A DNA stretch of 64,000 bases from DASXVU01 sp963732855 (GTDB taxonomy: Archaea > Thermoplasmatota > Thermoplasmata > Methanomassiliicoccales > UBA472), in assembly GCA_963732855.1 (NCBI GenBank), contig CAVTBB010000001.1, positions 62,001-126,000 of the forward strand, in the 5' to 3' direction. Every line of letters begins with the position of its first letter. The first letter of the stretch is position 1. Below are positions 48,958 through 58,312 of the stretch, piece after piece. Both the position numbers and the translations under genes were made by a program. The notes beneath the pieces are model-generated. The model was not told the DNA's origin. It did not search any database and worked only from the letters and a program-made list of their open reading frames with translations.

Positions 48958-51126
48958 TTACGCCACGACAATGACCGAGGCGAACACCAGGGTAATGGTC
49001 GAGAGCAGCTTTACCAGCACGTGCAGGGACGGTCCGGCGGTATCCTTGAACGGGTCACCGACGGTGTCACCGACAACCGCAGCTGCGTGGGTCGGGGTCT
49101 TCTTCAGGCCCTTGGACTCGACGTATTTCTTGGCGTTGTCCCAAGCCCCTCCACCGTTGTTCAGGAAGAGAGCCATCAGGACACCGACAATGGTGCCTAC
49201 CATCAGCATGGCGCCGACCGCCTGGTATGGGATGGTGTAGTCGCCAGTGTAGGCGAACCGCATCAGTATACCGAAGGCGACCGGGACCACGACCGGCAGG
49301 AGACTCGGAAGGATCATAGCCTTCAATGCACCCTTCGTTGAGATATCGACACAGAGGGCGTAGTCTGGCTTTTCCTCTCCAGTCAAGATCTTAGGGTTCT
49401 CCCGGAACTGTCTTCTGACCTCATCGATCATCTTTCCGGCAGCCTTTCCGACCGCACGGATGGCCAATGAGGAGAACAGGAAGACCATCATACCGCCGAT
49501 GAGCGCACCGACGAATACTGGCGGTTTAGCGATGTCTACCACGAAGACCTCTTGGATTGTCAAGACACCGTATTTGCCGCTCGCGTTCAGAATCTCCAAT
49601 ACCCTGTCGAAGAACGCACCGAACAGCAGATAGGCGGCCAAGGCCGCGGATCCCATGGCATATCCCTTGGTGAGGGCCTTTGTGGTGTTTCCGACAGCGT
49701 CAAGCTTGTCAGTCCTGTCCCTGATCTCCTTTGGCTGGTCGGACATCTCGACGATGCCGCCGGCGTTGTCGGTGATCGGGCCGAACGTGTCCTCAGCGAG
49801 AACGAAGGCGCAGGTAGCCAGCATACCCATTGTTGCTACTGCCGTTCCGTACAGACCATAGATGAACGTGTCTGCTGGTGTGGGTGCAGCCAGCCCTCCA
49901 AGGTAGTACGAGGTCAGCAATGACACCGCGATGGCGATGACCGGTGCTGCGGTGGTCTCCAGACCGACCGAGATACCCGTGATGATGTTTGTTGCCGGGC
50001 CGGTCTCGGATGCCTTGGCGATCTCCCTGACCGGGCGGTACTCCCCAGCAGTGTAGTACTGGGTGATGTAGACGATTACTATGCTCAGGATGATACCGAC
50101 GACTCCGCAGGCGAAGAAGTATCCCCAGTTGTTTCCCAGGAGAGCATATGTCGAATAGGCGAACAATGCCGCCGCGATGACGCATGCGATATAGTATCCG
50201 CGGTTGAGGGCCCTCATCGGCTCCTCGTTCTCGTTCCTCAGTTTGACGGTGAAGATTCCGATTATACCAGCAAATACACCGAACGCACGGACAATCAGCG
50301 GGAACAGTATCCAGCCAGTGTCATTGGTGAGGGCGTATATGGAGAAACCGAGGATCATTGCACCGATGTTCTCAGCAGCGGTCGATTCGAACAGGTCAGC
50401 ACCACGACCAGCGCAGTCACCGACGTTGTCACCGACGAGGTCAGCGATAACTGCCGGGTTCTTTGGCGAGTCTTCCGGGATGCCTGCCTCGACCTTTCCT
50501 ACCAGGTCAGCACCGACATCGGCTGCCTTCGTGTAGATACCTCCACCCAGTTGGGCGAAGAGAGCGGCAAAGGACGCACCAAATGCGTATCCTACGACCA
50601 TGAAGAGCGCAGTACCGATACCCCGGTCATAGGTGATACCATTGACGGTCACCATTTCAGCGGGTACGAGGTATCCCTGGAACAGGAAGAACATGCCGGC
50701 CACACCCAAGAGGGATAGCGAGACGACAGCCAATCCAGAGACGGCTCCTCCACGGAAGGAGACTTGCAGGGCTTCTCCGAGCGACCTTCTCGCGGCGCTC
50801 GCGGTCCTGATGTTCGAATTCACAGACACATACATTCCGATGTATCCTGACAAGGCTGAGAAAAAGGCACCCATCAGGAAAGCCACACCAGTCTGCCAGT
50901 TGATGCCGAATACGATGACGACACCAAGAATGACGCTGATGATAGCTATCGTCTTGTATTGACGAGCAAGGTAAGCCATAGCTCCTTCGCGAATTGCATC
51001 CCCGATCGCCTTCATTTCAGGCGTTCCGGTGTCCTTCCTGAATATCTGCCAGGAAAGGATGCCCGCGACAAGCAGACCAACCAAGCCCGCAATTGGTATA
51101 ACGTAAACCAGAGGATCCATATACAT
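48958..51126 (-). CDS. hppA: Membrane H+-translocating pyrophosphatase
   Basis: A 722-residue enzyme that hydrolyses pyrophosphate to drive ion pumping across the membrane. The 16-helix layout and signature motifs are complete: ADVGADLVGKVEAGIPEDSPKNPAVIADLVGDNVGDCAGRGADLFES in the active site, DNAGGIVEMSD, and DTVGDPFKDTAGPSLH near the end. The motif GNTTKALTKGYA has Lys and Thr at the places that mark the K+-independent, H+-pumping group. It is strong evidence for energy saving by pyrophosphate use. It is transcribed alone, with a TATA-like TTTATATAC upstream and GGGG before the ATG. Confidence 0.97.
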   Translation of the reverse strand: MYMDPLVYVIPIAGLVGLLVAGILSWQIFRKDTGTPEMKAIGDAIREGAMAYLARQYKTIAIISVILGVVIVFGINWQTGVAFLMGAFFSALSGYIGMYVSVNSNIRTASAARRSLGEALQVSFRGGAVSGLAVVSLSLLGVAGMFFLFQGYLVPAEMVTVNGITYDRGIGTALFMVVGYAFGASFAALFAQLGGGIYTKAADVGADLVGKVEAGIPEDSPKNPAVIADLVGDNVGDCAGRGADLFESTAAENIGAMILGFSIYALTNDTGWILFPLIVRAFGVFAGIIGIFTVKLRNENEEPMRALNRGYYIACVIAAALFAYSTYALLGNNWGYFFACGVVGIILSIVIVYITQYYTAGEYRPVREIAKASETGPATNIITGISVGLETTAAPVIAIAVSLLTSYYLGGLAAPTPADTFIYGLYGTAVATMGMLATCAFVLAEDTFGPITDNAGGIVEMSDQPKEIRDRTDKLDAVGNTTKALTKGYAMGSAALAAYLLFGAFFDRVLEILNASGKYGVLTIQEVFVVDIAKPPVFVGALIGGMMVFLFSSLAIRAVGKAAGKMIDEVRRQFRENPKILTGEEKPDYALCVDISTKGALKAMILPSLLPVVVPVAFGILMRFAYTGDYTIPYQAVGAMLMVGTIVGVLMALFLNNGGGAWDNAKKYVESKGLKKTPTHAAAVVGDTVGDPFKDTAGPSLHVLVKLLSTITLVFASVIVVA

Positions 51127-51167
51127 AGTTTAAACCCCTTTTGCGAGTTTAGGGCATAATAAAGGTT

Positions 51168-51176
51168 CGTATATAA
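51168..51176 (-). promoter_or_regulatory. TATA box of hppA
   Basis: Minus strand TTTATATAC lies about 45 bases before the hppA start. The spacing implies a leader of about 20 bases carrying the AAGGGG ribosome-binding site. Confidence 0.5.
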
Positions 51177-51410
51177 ATCGCTTATCCTGATATTCAAACC
51201 GAAAACCGTAATCTGGATGGTACGTCGAACGGGAATGTTACAAACGCCTTCCTATATTACTATCAGAATAGCAACCGTTTTCATAATGGCCCAATAAGGG
51301 GCTGAAAATGTGATTCGTATAATACTCAATATCGAAATGTGGGGAGTAATAAGCGATTCTTGACGGAAATCGAATAAAGAGGAAAGAGGAAAAATGGCCT
51401 GAGCCGAATC

Positions 51411-52115
51411 TCAGAACCTTGCCTTCAAGACGACCATCCCTTCCTTGCGGGATATATCGATCGACTGTTTGCCGGTCTGATGATTGGTCCCTCTCATCTT
51501 CAACACCTCGAGGTATTTCCGGCGAGCCCCCATTTCCTCAGACAACATCAGCAGGACGATGCCATCGACCGCGTACGAAATCTCGGTGGGATAGAGTTCC
51601 CCCGGGTTCACCTCTCCAGTTACCAGAGTAGTGGCGTTCCAGTTCTTCAACCGGTTGGACAGGTCGAACAGGAACTGACGGTAGTCTCCCTTCATCATGC
51701 TACCGATAACCGTTATCGGATCGATGACGATACGCTGGGGGACGACCTCAGCTATCTTTTCTTCGATTATTGACATTAGGTCCTCCGGCTTGGCGTCCCT
51801 GATCATAGCACCGAGGTCCATGTAGACGATCTCGTCATTGAAATAGCCCGGGTCCATAAAATCGAACTGGGACGCATAGCGCAGCATCCACTGGGTCGGT
51901 TCACTCAAGGTCGTGAAGTACAGTCCCTGCTCTCCCTTCTTAGCCCCTTCGCACAGATACTTCAGCGCGAAAGTGGTCTTTCCAGTACCTGCCGGACCGG
52001 CGAGTAGGATGACAGAAGGGAACGGGAACCCTCCCTCGATCATGTCGTCGAGACCAGGAATGCCGCTGGTCAACCGGACTATATCTAGCTTCTTCTTACT
52101 CGAATCCTTTTCCAT
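51411..52115 (-). CDS. KaiC-like RecA-fold ATPase
   Basis: A 234-residue single-domain KaiC/RadA-like ATPase. The Walker A motif AGPAGTGKTTFALKYL is at about residues 35-50, after IPGLDDMIEGGFPFPSVILL. Walker B is near QRIVIDPITVIG, and YGLYFTTLSEPTQWMLRYA is the conserved second motif of the family. Such stand-alone proteins are numerous in Thermoplasmata and are thought to act in signalling. It overlaps the previous gene by one base (TAATG), forming a pair. Confidence 0.92.
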   Translation of the reverse strand: MEKDSSKKKLDIVRLTSGIPGLDDMIEGGFPFPSVILLAGPAGTGKTTFALKYLCEGAKKGEQGLYFTTLSEPTQWMLRYASQFDFMDPGYFNDEIVYMDLGAMIRDAKPEDLMSIIEEKIAEVVPQRIVIDPITVIGSMMKGDYRQFLFDLSNRLKNWNATTLVTGEVNPGELYPTEISYAVDGIVLLMLSEEMGARRKYLEVLKMRGTNHQTGKQSIDISRKEGMVVLKARF

Positions 52116-52795
52116 TAATGGCTCACCCCGTTGTAACTTATGTCGCTTATCCGCCCATAACGCCTCTCCATGTCCACATCTGGAAGGCCGGTTGGCGTAT
52201 CGTTTATGTTTACCTCTTTCTTGCAGACGGCCCGGACCATCTCATACAGGGCCTGGTTCCGCTCCTTGTCCACTACTAGGGGAATGGCCATTCGCCCGTT
52301 CATACTGATAACGTTCACGAAATCGTGCAGGAACTTCTCAACGGACGAGAAACTGTTGTATGTGAGGAGCGCCGCCAGATTGTCTATCATGGCAAAGCCG
52401 CATCCTTTGAGGTCGATAGAGCTTCCGTTAGCCCTTAGTGTCCATTCCTTGATAGCTCCAGGCAGATCGTCAATATGGAACGGTCCATCAACGAAGCTTA
52501 CATTTGCCTGAGCCACTTTGCAGTCAGCTGCGAATTGACTGATTGCATCGATGAAGATAAGGCCCTGGACATTGATCTGGTGCATGGTAAGCAGATGTAC
52601 CATGTACTGGTGGGGCCGATCCACGGAAATGAACATTCCAGATCTACCGTTCACGTTAGAAAGCGCCTTGAGAAGAAGCATGTTGACCCGGACGAATTGG
52701 GTCGATTTGACGTCAAGAAGGATAGGGCCAGTAGTTGAAGGATCACCTACGCTCTCCTTTAGGCGTGCTGTCAACTTAATATCCTTCTCATTCAT
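52115..52795 (-). CDS. KaiC-like protein without Walker A (DUF7504-like)
   Basis: A 226-residue protein that has the RecA-like core pattern but no P-loop: GPILLDVKSTQFVRVNMLLLKALS replaces it, and NVQGLIFIDAISQFAADC matches the Walker B strand. Later strands (AMIDNLAALLTYNSFSSVEKFLHDFVNVI and GRMAIPLVVDKERNQALYEMVRAVC) resemble the DUF7504/DUF835 group of inactive KaiC relatives. It is the first gene of a pair with the active KaiC-like gene, probably a sensor or partner for it. I start it at ATG 52795 (MNEKDIK). Confidence 0.8.
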   Translation of the reverse strand: MNEKDIKLTARLKESVGDPSTTGPILLDVKSTQFVRVNMLLLKALSNVNGRSGMFISVDRPHQYMVHLLTMHQINVQGLIFIDAISQFAADCKVAQANVSFVDGPFHIDDLPGAIKEWTLRANGSSIDLKGCGFAMIDNLAALLTYNSFSSVEKFLHDFVNVISMNGRMAIPLVVDKERNQALYEMVRAVCKKEVNINDTPTGLPDVDMERRYGRISDISYNGVSH

Positions 52796-52978
52796 GCCAG
52801 TCTTTCGATAAATCATGAATCTTAATATTTAAACCTTATTCGGTGCTTATCCATATGGATACCCAGGTCACATGGAGCGGAAAGGGTAGCCGTAGTCCAA
52901 GAACCGGCGGGATACTCCGATATATCGTCCCCCAATATACTATTCTACTATTAAGGCGATGACGGGGGGAGTGTTCCA

Positions 52979-53698
52979 TTGGACCAGGCAGACCTAATCG
53001 GACTACTGTTGGTTTATCTGTACATCGGGTCAGTGGTCCTGATCGCGATCCGTTCCACTTATCTGAACGAAAAGGGCTGGAACCGTAAGTTCATACACAT
53101 CATGATAGGGAACATTGTGTTCCTTTGGTGGATATTCCAGGATGAATTCATCATGGCATTCCTGGCCGCTGCCCCCTTCATTCCGATCCTGATGTACTCT
53201 TCATTGAAAGGGCACAGCATCAAGGAAAATGGTGAGCACAAGACGATTCGGGCCGCCCTTGCCGAAGCATCGCTGAACGGGCATAAGTTCGGTCTGGTCT
53301 ACTATGCGATATCCTGGACGATATTGGCGTTCGTGCTTTTCGACCATCGTCTTATCGCGTCCATAGCCATTGTTTCCATGGCATATGGTGATGGAATGGG
53401 CGGAGTCATCGGCCGGAGATTTGGAAAACGGAGACTGCTGGGGAACAAGACGCTTGAGGGCTCGTCGGCGGTCTTGGTGTTCACGGCCATCGCCATCCTC
53501 GTTGTTATCGCTTTCTACGGCCTTCTCTCATCGATCGGCTGGTTCCCTGTCCACTACATACCCCTAACCATGGCGATGACGATCGCGCTCCTCACAGGCA
53601 TCTACGTCTCTTTTGTAGAGTTGATAACTCCCGGAGAGTTTGATAACTTGGTCATCCCTTTGTCCGTCGGGATAATCCTACTGCTCGCAGGTGTATGA
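52979..53698 (+). CDS. Phytol/dolichol kinase-like membrane protein
   Basis: A 239-residue membrane protein with about seven helices, similar in pattern to the phosphatidate cytidylyltransferase / phytol kinase (VTE5/SEC59) family: TKE-like RKFIHIMIGNIVF, a YGDGMGGVIGRRFGKRRLLGNKTLEGSSAV signature (Asp-Gly and following KTxEG motif) and NLVIPLSVGI near the end. Members phosphorylate polyprenols or make CDP-lipids. It starts with TTG preceded by GGGGGAG. It overlaps the kinase-like gene by eight bases. It may act in archaeal lipid metabolism; the substrate is not known. Confidence 0.82.
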   Translation: MDQADLIGLLLVYLYIGSVVLIAIRSTYLNEKGWNRKFIHIMIGNIVFLWWIFQDEFIMAFLAAAPFIPILMYSSLKGHSIKENGEHKTIRAALAEASLNGHKFGLVYYAISWTILAFVLFDHRLIASIAIVSMAYGDGMGGVIGRRFGKRRLLGNKTLEGSSAVLVFTAIAILVVIAFYGLLSSIGWFPVHYIPLTMAMTIALLTGIYVSFVELITPGEFDNLVIPLSVGIILLLAGV

Positions 53699-54284
53699 AT
53701 TGAGATGGATTGTGGTCGACGGTATTGACGGTTCAGGAAAATCGACCTATGCCGGACTCATTGAGGCATATTATCGAGATAGGGGGGAGAACGTAATCGT
53801 CCATGTACACCCATCTACCGGCCTCTCAGGTCGGATAACCCGCCGGGCACTGGAATCGAAGGGGAAGGCGATGCATGCGGTGGCCTCGATCTTCTTCATC
53901 GCTGACGTGCTCCGTTCATTGAAGATGCTGAAGAAGGAGACGAAGCGGTTCGAAACCGTGATATTCGTCCGTTATATCATGGCGACCGCATATTTACCAG
54001 ATCGCCTGGTGCCACTAGGGTACAAGTTCATCGCCAAGCTACTTCCTGTCCCAGATAGGCTGGTGCTCATCGACATTGATCCCTCGATCGCGAACCAGAG
54101 GATCTCCCAACGGGCAGAAAAGAAGGAAATGTTCGAGGACCCCGCCAACCTTATGAAAGCAAGGGACAAGCTACTAAAATTGGCATCGAATGAGTGGAAG
54201 GTCATCGACAACTCCGAACCTATACAGAAAGGTAAGGATTCCCTCTTTCGGTTGCTCGAGGAATGGGATAGAATCTACGGTTGA
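53691..54284 (+). CDS. Thymidylate kinase-like P-loop kinase
   Basis: A 197-residue kinase. The P-loop is VVDGIDGSGKSTY at residues 8-20, followed by HVHPSTGLSGRITRRALE. The LID region and the usual DR(Y/H)xxSxxAYQ motif of TMP kinases are changed to VRYIMATAYLP, so the substrate may not be dTMP. RLVLIDIDPSIANQRISQRAEK and the following lysine-rich part match the nucleoside-monophosphate-kinase fold. The GTG at 53691 gives an eight-base overlap with the lipid kinase gene, suggesting functional coupling. It could phosphorylate a lipid or sugar phosphate. Confidence 0.78.
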   Translation: MYELRWIVVDGIDGSGKSTYAGLIEAYYRDRGENVIVHVHPSTGLSGRITRRALESKGKAMHAVASIFFIADVLRSLKMLKKETKRFETVIFVRYIMATAYLPDRLVPLGYKFIAKLLPVPDRLVLIDIDPSIANQRISQRAEKKEMFEDPANLMKARDKLLKLASNEWKVIDNSEPIQKGKDSLFRLLEEWDRIYG

Positions 54285-54472
54285 ATTGATCCTCAGCGGG
54301 GCTTGCCCAGTGGTATCTATACATCGACGAATACGTCAAAAGCTGACCAATTTGGGGGAGCCTCACACGGTTAACGTTCTCAGCGGTGCGGGACGATGCA
54401 GCGATGATTCGGGATGTGGTCAGGAACTTTTTTCTAGGAGCATTCCTTCAGATGCATTACGGAAGTGTTACG

Positions 54473-55405
54473 ATGGAAGTGATCAAGGTAAAGGACATCA
54501 AGATCGACGGCCCGATGACAGTCGACGAGTTGATGCGCCAGATGAGCGAATCCGGAGGTTTCACAGGACGGAAGCTCGCCGACGCCACCGATATCATCGA
54601 GAAGATGGTGAAGGACGAAAAATGTGTCACGTTCCTATCATTCCCAGCATGCATCATGGCCACCGGCACGAGAGGTGTCCTAGTGGAGCTGGTCAAGAGG
54701 AAGCTTGTCGATGTGGTCATCACCACGTGCGGCACCTTGGACCATGACCTGGCGCGGACCTGGAAGCATTATTACAAGGGCGATTTCCTTATGGACGACG
54801 CTGAGCTGAGGCGGGAAGGCGTCAACCGCCTGGGGAACGTGTTGGTCCCTGATGAGAGCTATGGTCTGGTGCTGGAAGAGAAGCTCATCCCGATGTTCGA
54901 GGAGATACTAGAGGGAAGGGACTCCATCTCCACGAGGGAGCTCATTGACGAAGTGGGCAAGCGTCTGGACAACGAGGAGTCTCTGCTCTACTGGGCACAC
55001 AAGAACAAAATCCCTATCTTTGTACCAGGAATAACGGACGGTTCCTTCGGGAGCCAAGCCTGGATGTACTGGCAGACGCACCGCAATTTTAAGATCGACC
55101 TGTTCGCCGACGAGCAGGAACTCTCGGACATCATTTTCCACGCTGATGATACTGGCGCGATCATCGTAGGCGGAGGCATCTCCAAGCATCATGTCATCTG
55201 GTGGAACCAGTTCAAGGGAGGACTGGATTACGCGGTGTACCTGACCACCGCGGCAGAGTACGACGGTTCGCTGAGCGGAGCCCAGGTCCGGGAAGCGGTC
55301 TCCTGGGGCAAGGTGAAGGAGACAGCTGCCCAGATCACCGTGGAAGGGGACGCCACGATCGCGCTGCCGTTGATCGTCGCCTGCATTATAGAGCGAATGC
55401 AATGA
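54473..55405 (+). CDS. dys: Deoxyhypusine synthase
   Basis: Makes deoxyhypusine on initiation factor aIF5A using spermidine and NAD+. From the ATG at 54473 it has 310 residues, normal for the archaeal form. Motifs: MTVDELMRQMSESGGFTGRKL, FLSFPACIMATGTRG, VVITTCGTLDHDLARTWKHYYKGDF, and the active-site loop HKNKIPIFVPGITDGSFGSQAWMYWQTHR, with Lys in the HHVIWWNQFKGG region and DGSLSGAQVREAVSWGK at the C-terminus. GGAAGTG precedes this ATG. It overlaps the next gene by four bases (ATGA). Confidence 0.96.
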   Translation: MEVIKVKDIKIDGPMTVDELMRQMSESGGFTGRKLADATDIIEKMVKDEKCVTFLSFPACIMATGTRGVLVELVKRKLVDVVITTCGTLDHDLARTWKHYYKGDFLMDDAELRREGVNRLGNVLVPDESYGLVLEEKLIPMFEEILEGRDSISTRELIDEVGKRLDNEESLLYWAHKNKIPIFVPGITDGSFGSQAWMYWQTHRNFKIDLFADEQELSDIIFHADDTGAIIVGGGISKHHVIWWNQFKGGLDYAVYLTTAAEYDGSLSGAQVREAVSWGKVKETAAQITVEGDATIALPLIVACIIERMQ

Positions 55406-56406
55406 ACAACGTCGTCGTGATCGGCGGAGACGGTATCGGACCGGAGGTCATCGCTTCGGCGGTCAAGGTGCTCGACGCGGTCAACGCCCCCTTGAATCTG
55501 ATCGATGCCAGGATGGGACTCGACTGTTATCGGCAGACCGGGTCATACCTGCCAGAAGAAACGATCGATGCCTTGAACGGCGCGGACGCATGTCTGTTCG
55601 GAGCGATCACATCGCCCGATGCTGGCGTGAAGGACTACCGTTCCCCGATCCTCTATCTTCGTAGGCACTTCGACCTTTACGTCAACGTGAGACCAGTCGC
55701 GAGACTAGTGCCGGACCTGGGTATAGGCGACCTGAACGCGGTCATCGTGCGTGAGAACACAGAGGGAATGTATACCGGCATCGAGCACCTCGAAGACGGC
55801 GTGGTCACGCTGGAACGCAAGGTCTCGGAAAAGGCATGCAGACGCCTAGTGCGCTATGCGATCGATCTTTGCCATCAAGATGATATCCGCAAGATCACCT
55901 GCGTCCATAAGTCGAACGTGCTCCGGCTCTCGGACGGGTTGTTCAAACGCATTTTCTATGAAGAAGTGGCTGGTACTGGCCTGCAGGCGAACGACCTGCT
56001 GGTGGACGCCGCGGCGGCCGCGTTGATCATGAGGCCTCAGCAATTCGGTTGCCTGGTCACGCTCAACCTTTATGGGGATATTCTGTCGGATGAGGCCGCT
56101 GCAGTGGTCGGCGGTCTGGGATTCGCCCCCTCGGTCAATCACGGCGATAGGTTCGACCTGTTCGAGCCCACCCATGGCTCGGCCCCGGACATCGCAGGTA
56201 GAGGCATAGCCAATCCGACCGCGGCCATTCTTTCGGCGGCGATGATGCTGAAGAGCCTGGGGATGAAGGAAGCGGCCCATCAGATCGACAACGCCCTTAT
56301 ATCCGCCCTTAGCAGCGGGGTCCGGACCCCCGACGCCGGTGGAAATGCCACCACCAGAGGTTTCACCGAGGCGGTCATTGGAGAAATGGCGGGGACTCAA
56401 CGGTAG
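55402..56406 (+). CDS. Isopropylmalate / homoisocitrate dehydrogenase family
   Basis: A 334-residue NAD(P)-dependent beta-decarboxylating dehydrogenase. The N-terminal Rossmann-like part is VVVIGGDGIGPEVIASAVKVL. The substrate motif YRSPILYLRRHFDLYVNVRPV contains the Arg triplet of the family, and NTEGMYTGIEH, LLVDAAAAALIMRPQQF, NLYGDILSDEAAAVVGGLGFAPS and EPTHGSAPDIAG mark the metal and cofactor sites. The exact substrate (isopropylmalate, homoisocitrate or isocitrate) cannot be fixed from these motifs; the lack of leu genes in the window gives no help. It is coupled to dys by an ATGA overlap. The ORF extends upstream, but the start at 55402 is clear. Confidence 0.93.
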   Translation: MNNVVVIGGDGIGPEVIASAVKVLDAVNAPLNLIDARMGLDCYRQTGSYLPEETIDALNGADACLFGAITSPDAGVKDYRSPILYLRRHFDLYVNVRPVARLVPDLGIGDLNAVIVRENTEGMYTGIEHLEDGVVTLERKVSEKACRRLVRYAIDLCHQDDIRKITCVHKSNVLRLSDGLFKRIFYEEVAGTGLQANDLLVDAAAAALIMRPQQFGCLVTLNLYGDILSDEAAAVVGGLGFAPSVNHGDRFDLFEPTHGSAPDIAGRGIANPTAAILSAAMMLKSLGMKEAAHQIDNALISALSSGVRTPDAGGNATTRGFTEAVIGEMAGTQR

Positions 56407-57314
56407 AGAGGGTCATGCGATGTGGCCAATTTGCTCTCGCTGGTCAGACCGGCCATCTTCATGACCATATACTTCTGGGCGTCCCGATAGCTTCCCCGCT
56501 TGTCGTGGACGGAATTTGCCTCGCGCGGCGTGACCGATATGTCGGTCTTCCTCATAAACCGGCAGAGCATGTCCGTGCTGGGCAGGTCGAACCTGATGCC
56601 GAACATGCGGTTCTCGATGGCTGGATCGATCTCCCGGTCGTTGGATGCGGCGATCATGTAACCCTCGAACTCGTCGATAAAGTTGAGGAAGGCCACCACC
56701 GATTCGAGCAAGGAACCGAAAGATTTCATGTCGTTCCGGTTGTGTAGGATCAAGTCGCAATCGTCAATGAAGATCACACTGTCCTTGCCCACCGCGCGCT
56801 TGACCGAATTGATCACGCGGATGGTATCGCCGATATACTCCCCGAGGAGCATCGATGCCGGTATCGAATAGGTCTTCAGTCCGCGTTGTTGGGCGTTAGC
56901 CAGGAGCTCATGGGCAAATAGGGTCTTCCCCGTTCCTGGCTCTCCGCTGAGAAGGATCTTCTTCCAAGGCTCTTTACCGTCCCGGAACAGTCTGAGATAT
57001 GCCTTTGCTAGGTCGGATGAGATCAGCGTTTCATCGATGCTCTCATCGACTCGTCTCACGAAACCGAACTTCTCCACATCCATCCCGTCCTCTTGAACGG
57101 TAAGGTCGAGACGAGTATGCCGATCGGTGTGGAGGGCCTCAGCGGGCTCGATCTTCTCCACCTTGACGTATATCATTTCACCGATCTTGAAGTCCTGGAT
57201 ATCCTCGTCCTTGAAGTATTCGATGATGAAATGTTCGAGCGAGCGCCGGTTCATCGCATCTCCGCGGAACAGCGGGAACACCCGTACTTTGACATTCCTA
57301 GCTCTGGAGAACAT
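56397..57314 (-). CDS. AAA+ ATPase, single domain
   Basis: A 305-residue protein with one AAA+ module. An N-terminal region of about 110 residues with no known domain precedes it. The Walker A motif GEPGTGKTLFAHELL is followed by Walker B SVIFIDDCDLIL and a sensor/arginine-finger region with GYMIAASNDREIDPAIENRMFGIRFDLPS. The AAA core is of the Cdc48/FtsH/Vps4 branch. It overlaps the upstream 300-residue gene by 17 bases and its end overlaps the dehydrogenase gene by 10 (convergent). An alternative start at M21 is possible. The substrate of the motor is unknown; the paired unknown protein is the natural candidate. Confidence 0.9.
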   Translation of the reverse strand: MFSRARNVKVRVFPLFRGDAMNRRSLEHFIIEYFKDEDIQDFKIGEMIYVKVEKIEPAEALHTDRHTRLDLTVQEDGMDVEKFGFVRRVDESIDETLISSDLAKAYLRLFRDGKEPWKKILLSGEPGTGKTLFAHELLANAQQRGLKTYSIPASMLLGEYIGDTIRVINSVKRAVGKDSVIFIDDCDLILHNRNDMKSFGSLLESVVAFLNFIDEFEGYMIAASNDREIDPAIENRMFGIRFDLPSTDMLCRFMRKTDISVTPREANSVHDKRGSYRDAQKYMVMKMAGLTSESKLATSHDPLYR

Positions 57315-58200
57315 GTTGGATCACCTCAGGTGGAAGAACCGAATCGATCATGAACTTCGATTTTGGCTCCAAGTACTTCATCTTGATAAATGCTCTTATC
57401 TCATCGACCTCGAACAGCGGAACATGGTCCTTGTCGATCAGGCTACCGAATGATGGGGAAATGATCATGCCAGTAAGATGTTCCAACAGATCGTCCCCGA
57501 TCCCATAGGCCAAGCGGGTCAATTCGTCATAACCGTTGACATGGAACTCGGTATCCCGGTAATCGGTCTCCGAGAACAGGAGATACCTATCGCCCTTCAG
57601 ACCTTCCAACTGGGACATGACACGGCCGTATGCCCTTATCCGGTCATTGAGCAAATCAGCATAGTCGTCTAGAACGGAATTGGCCATTGCCCAGACCCAG
57701 ACCTCCCGGGCGAAAGCGGCCTCTTCTCCATCGTTCGATTCCAGCGGCCTGAGCTCCATCCGCGCCAGCCTGTCGCCCAGGTCGCTCATGCCCAAGGATT
57801 CGTCGCATTGTGGACAGGAACAGCCATAACTCACCAGGTTGCCGACGGTGACATACGGGTCGTCGAAATGGAAGAGCGGAGGGACGATGTTCGATAGGAC
57901 GTATCCTTTGACCGAATCGGCATAAGGAGACTCGTTTATGGCCAGGGATATCATCTCGACCATCGGGGCCAGGTCCGCTTGGGGGCAGGCGAATGTTGAC
58001 CTCGCCCCACTGGAATAGAGCGCCCGCATCCTCTGCGGCAGGTTCATGCCAATGTTCACACCGACATGGAGCGCCCCGAAGCTATCAACCAGAGCATCGA
58101 CGCGGTCTGCCGAGGCGTCGTCGTCAAGGATGCTGATGTCCACTAAAGGTATCGCTTTTCCATCAGAAAAGAGAAGCCTATGGCCTTCTTCGAAATTCAT
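57298..58200 (-). CDS. Unknown protein paired with the AAA+ ATPase
   Basis: I do not recognise this 300-residue protein. It is soluble. A CxCPxC motif (GCSCPQCDES) near residue 130 and an early ARSTFACPQADLAPM could bind zinc or another metal. Other parts are acidic (DDDASADRVDALVD) and strand-rich. It overlaps the AAA+ start by 17 bases and precedes it in the same transcript, so the two are probably functionally linked. AAAGGGGTG precedes the ATG. No enzyme motif was found. Confidence 0.75.
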   Translation of the reverse strand: MNFEEGHRLLFSDGKAIPLVDISILDDDASADRVDALVDSFGALHVGVNIGMNLPQRMRALYSSGARSTFACPQADLAPMVEMISLAINESPYADSVKGYVLSNIVPPLFHFDDPYVTVGNLVSYGCSCPQCDESLGMSDLGDRLARMELRPLESNDGEEAAFAREVWVWAMANSVLDDYADLLNDRIRAYGRVMSQLEGLKGDRYLLFSETDYRDTEFHVNGYDELTRLAYGIGDDLLEHLTGMIISPSFGSLIDKDHVPLFEVDEIRAFIKMKYLEPKSKFMIDSVLPPEVIQHVLQS

Positions 58201-58312
58201 CTGTGCACCCCTTTCGTCAAATCTGAGATAAGAATCAGGATAATGATATCGAAGAAGGAGTAATTAACCGTTCAGGAAAAAAGCCCCTTGAAGATGTTAT
58301 AGAATAACGTCT

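Noticed and set aside
49021..50536. Open frames opposite hppA
   Set aside because: They are complementary-frame artefacts of the highly conserved pyrophosphatase gene.
55201..55401. N-terminal extension of the dehydrogenase
   Set aside because: The extra residues overlap the deoxyhypusine synthase gene in another frame, and the family start VVVIGGDGIGPE fits the ATG at 55402.
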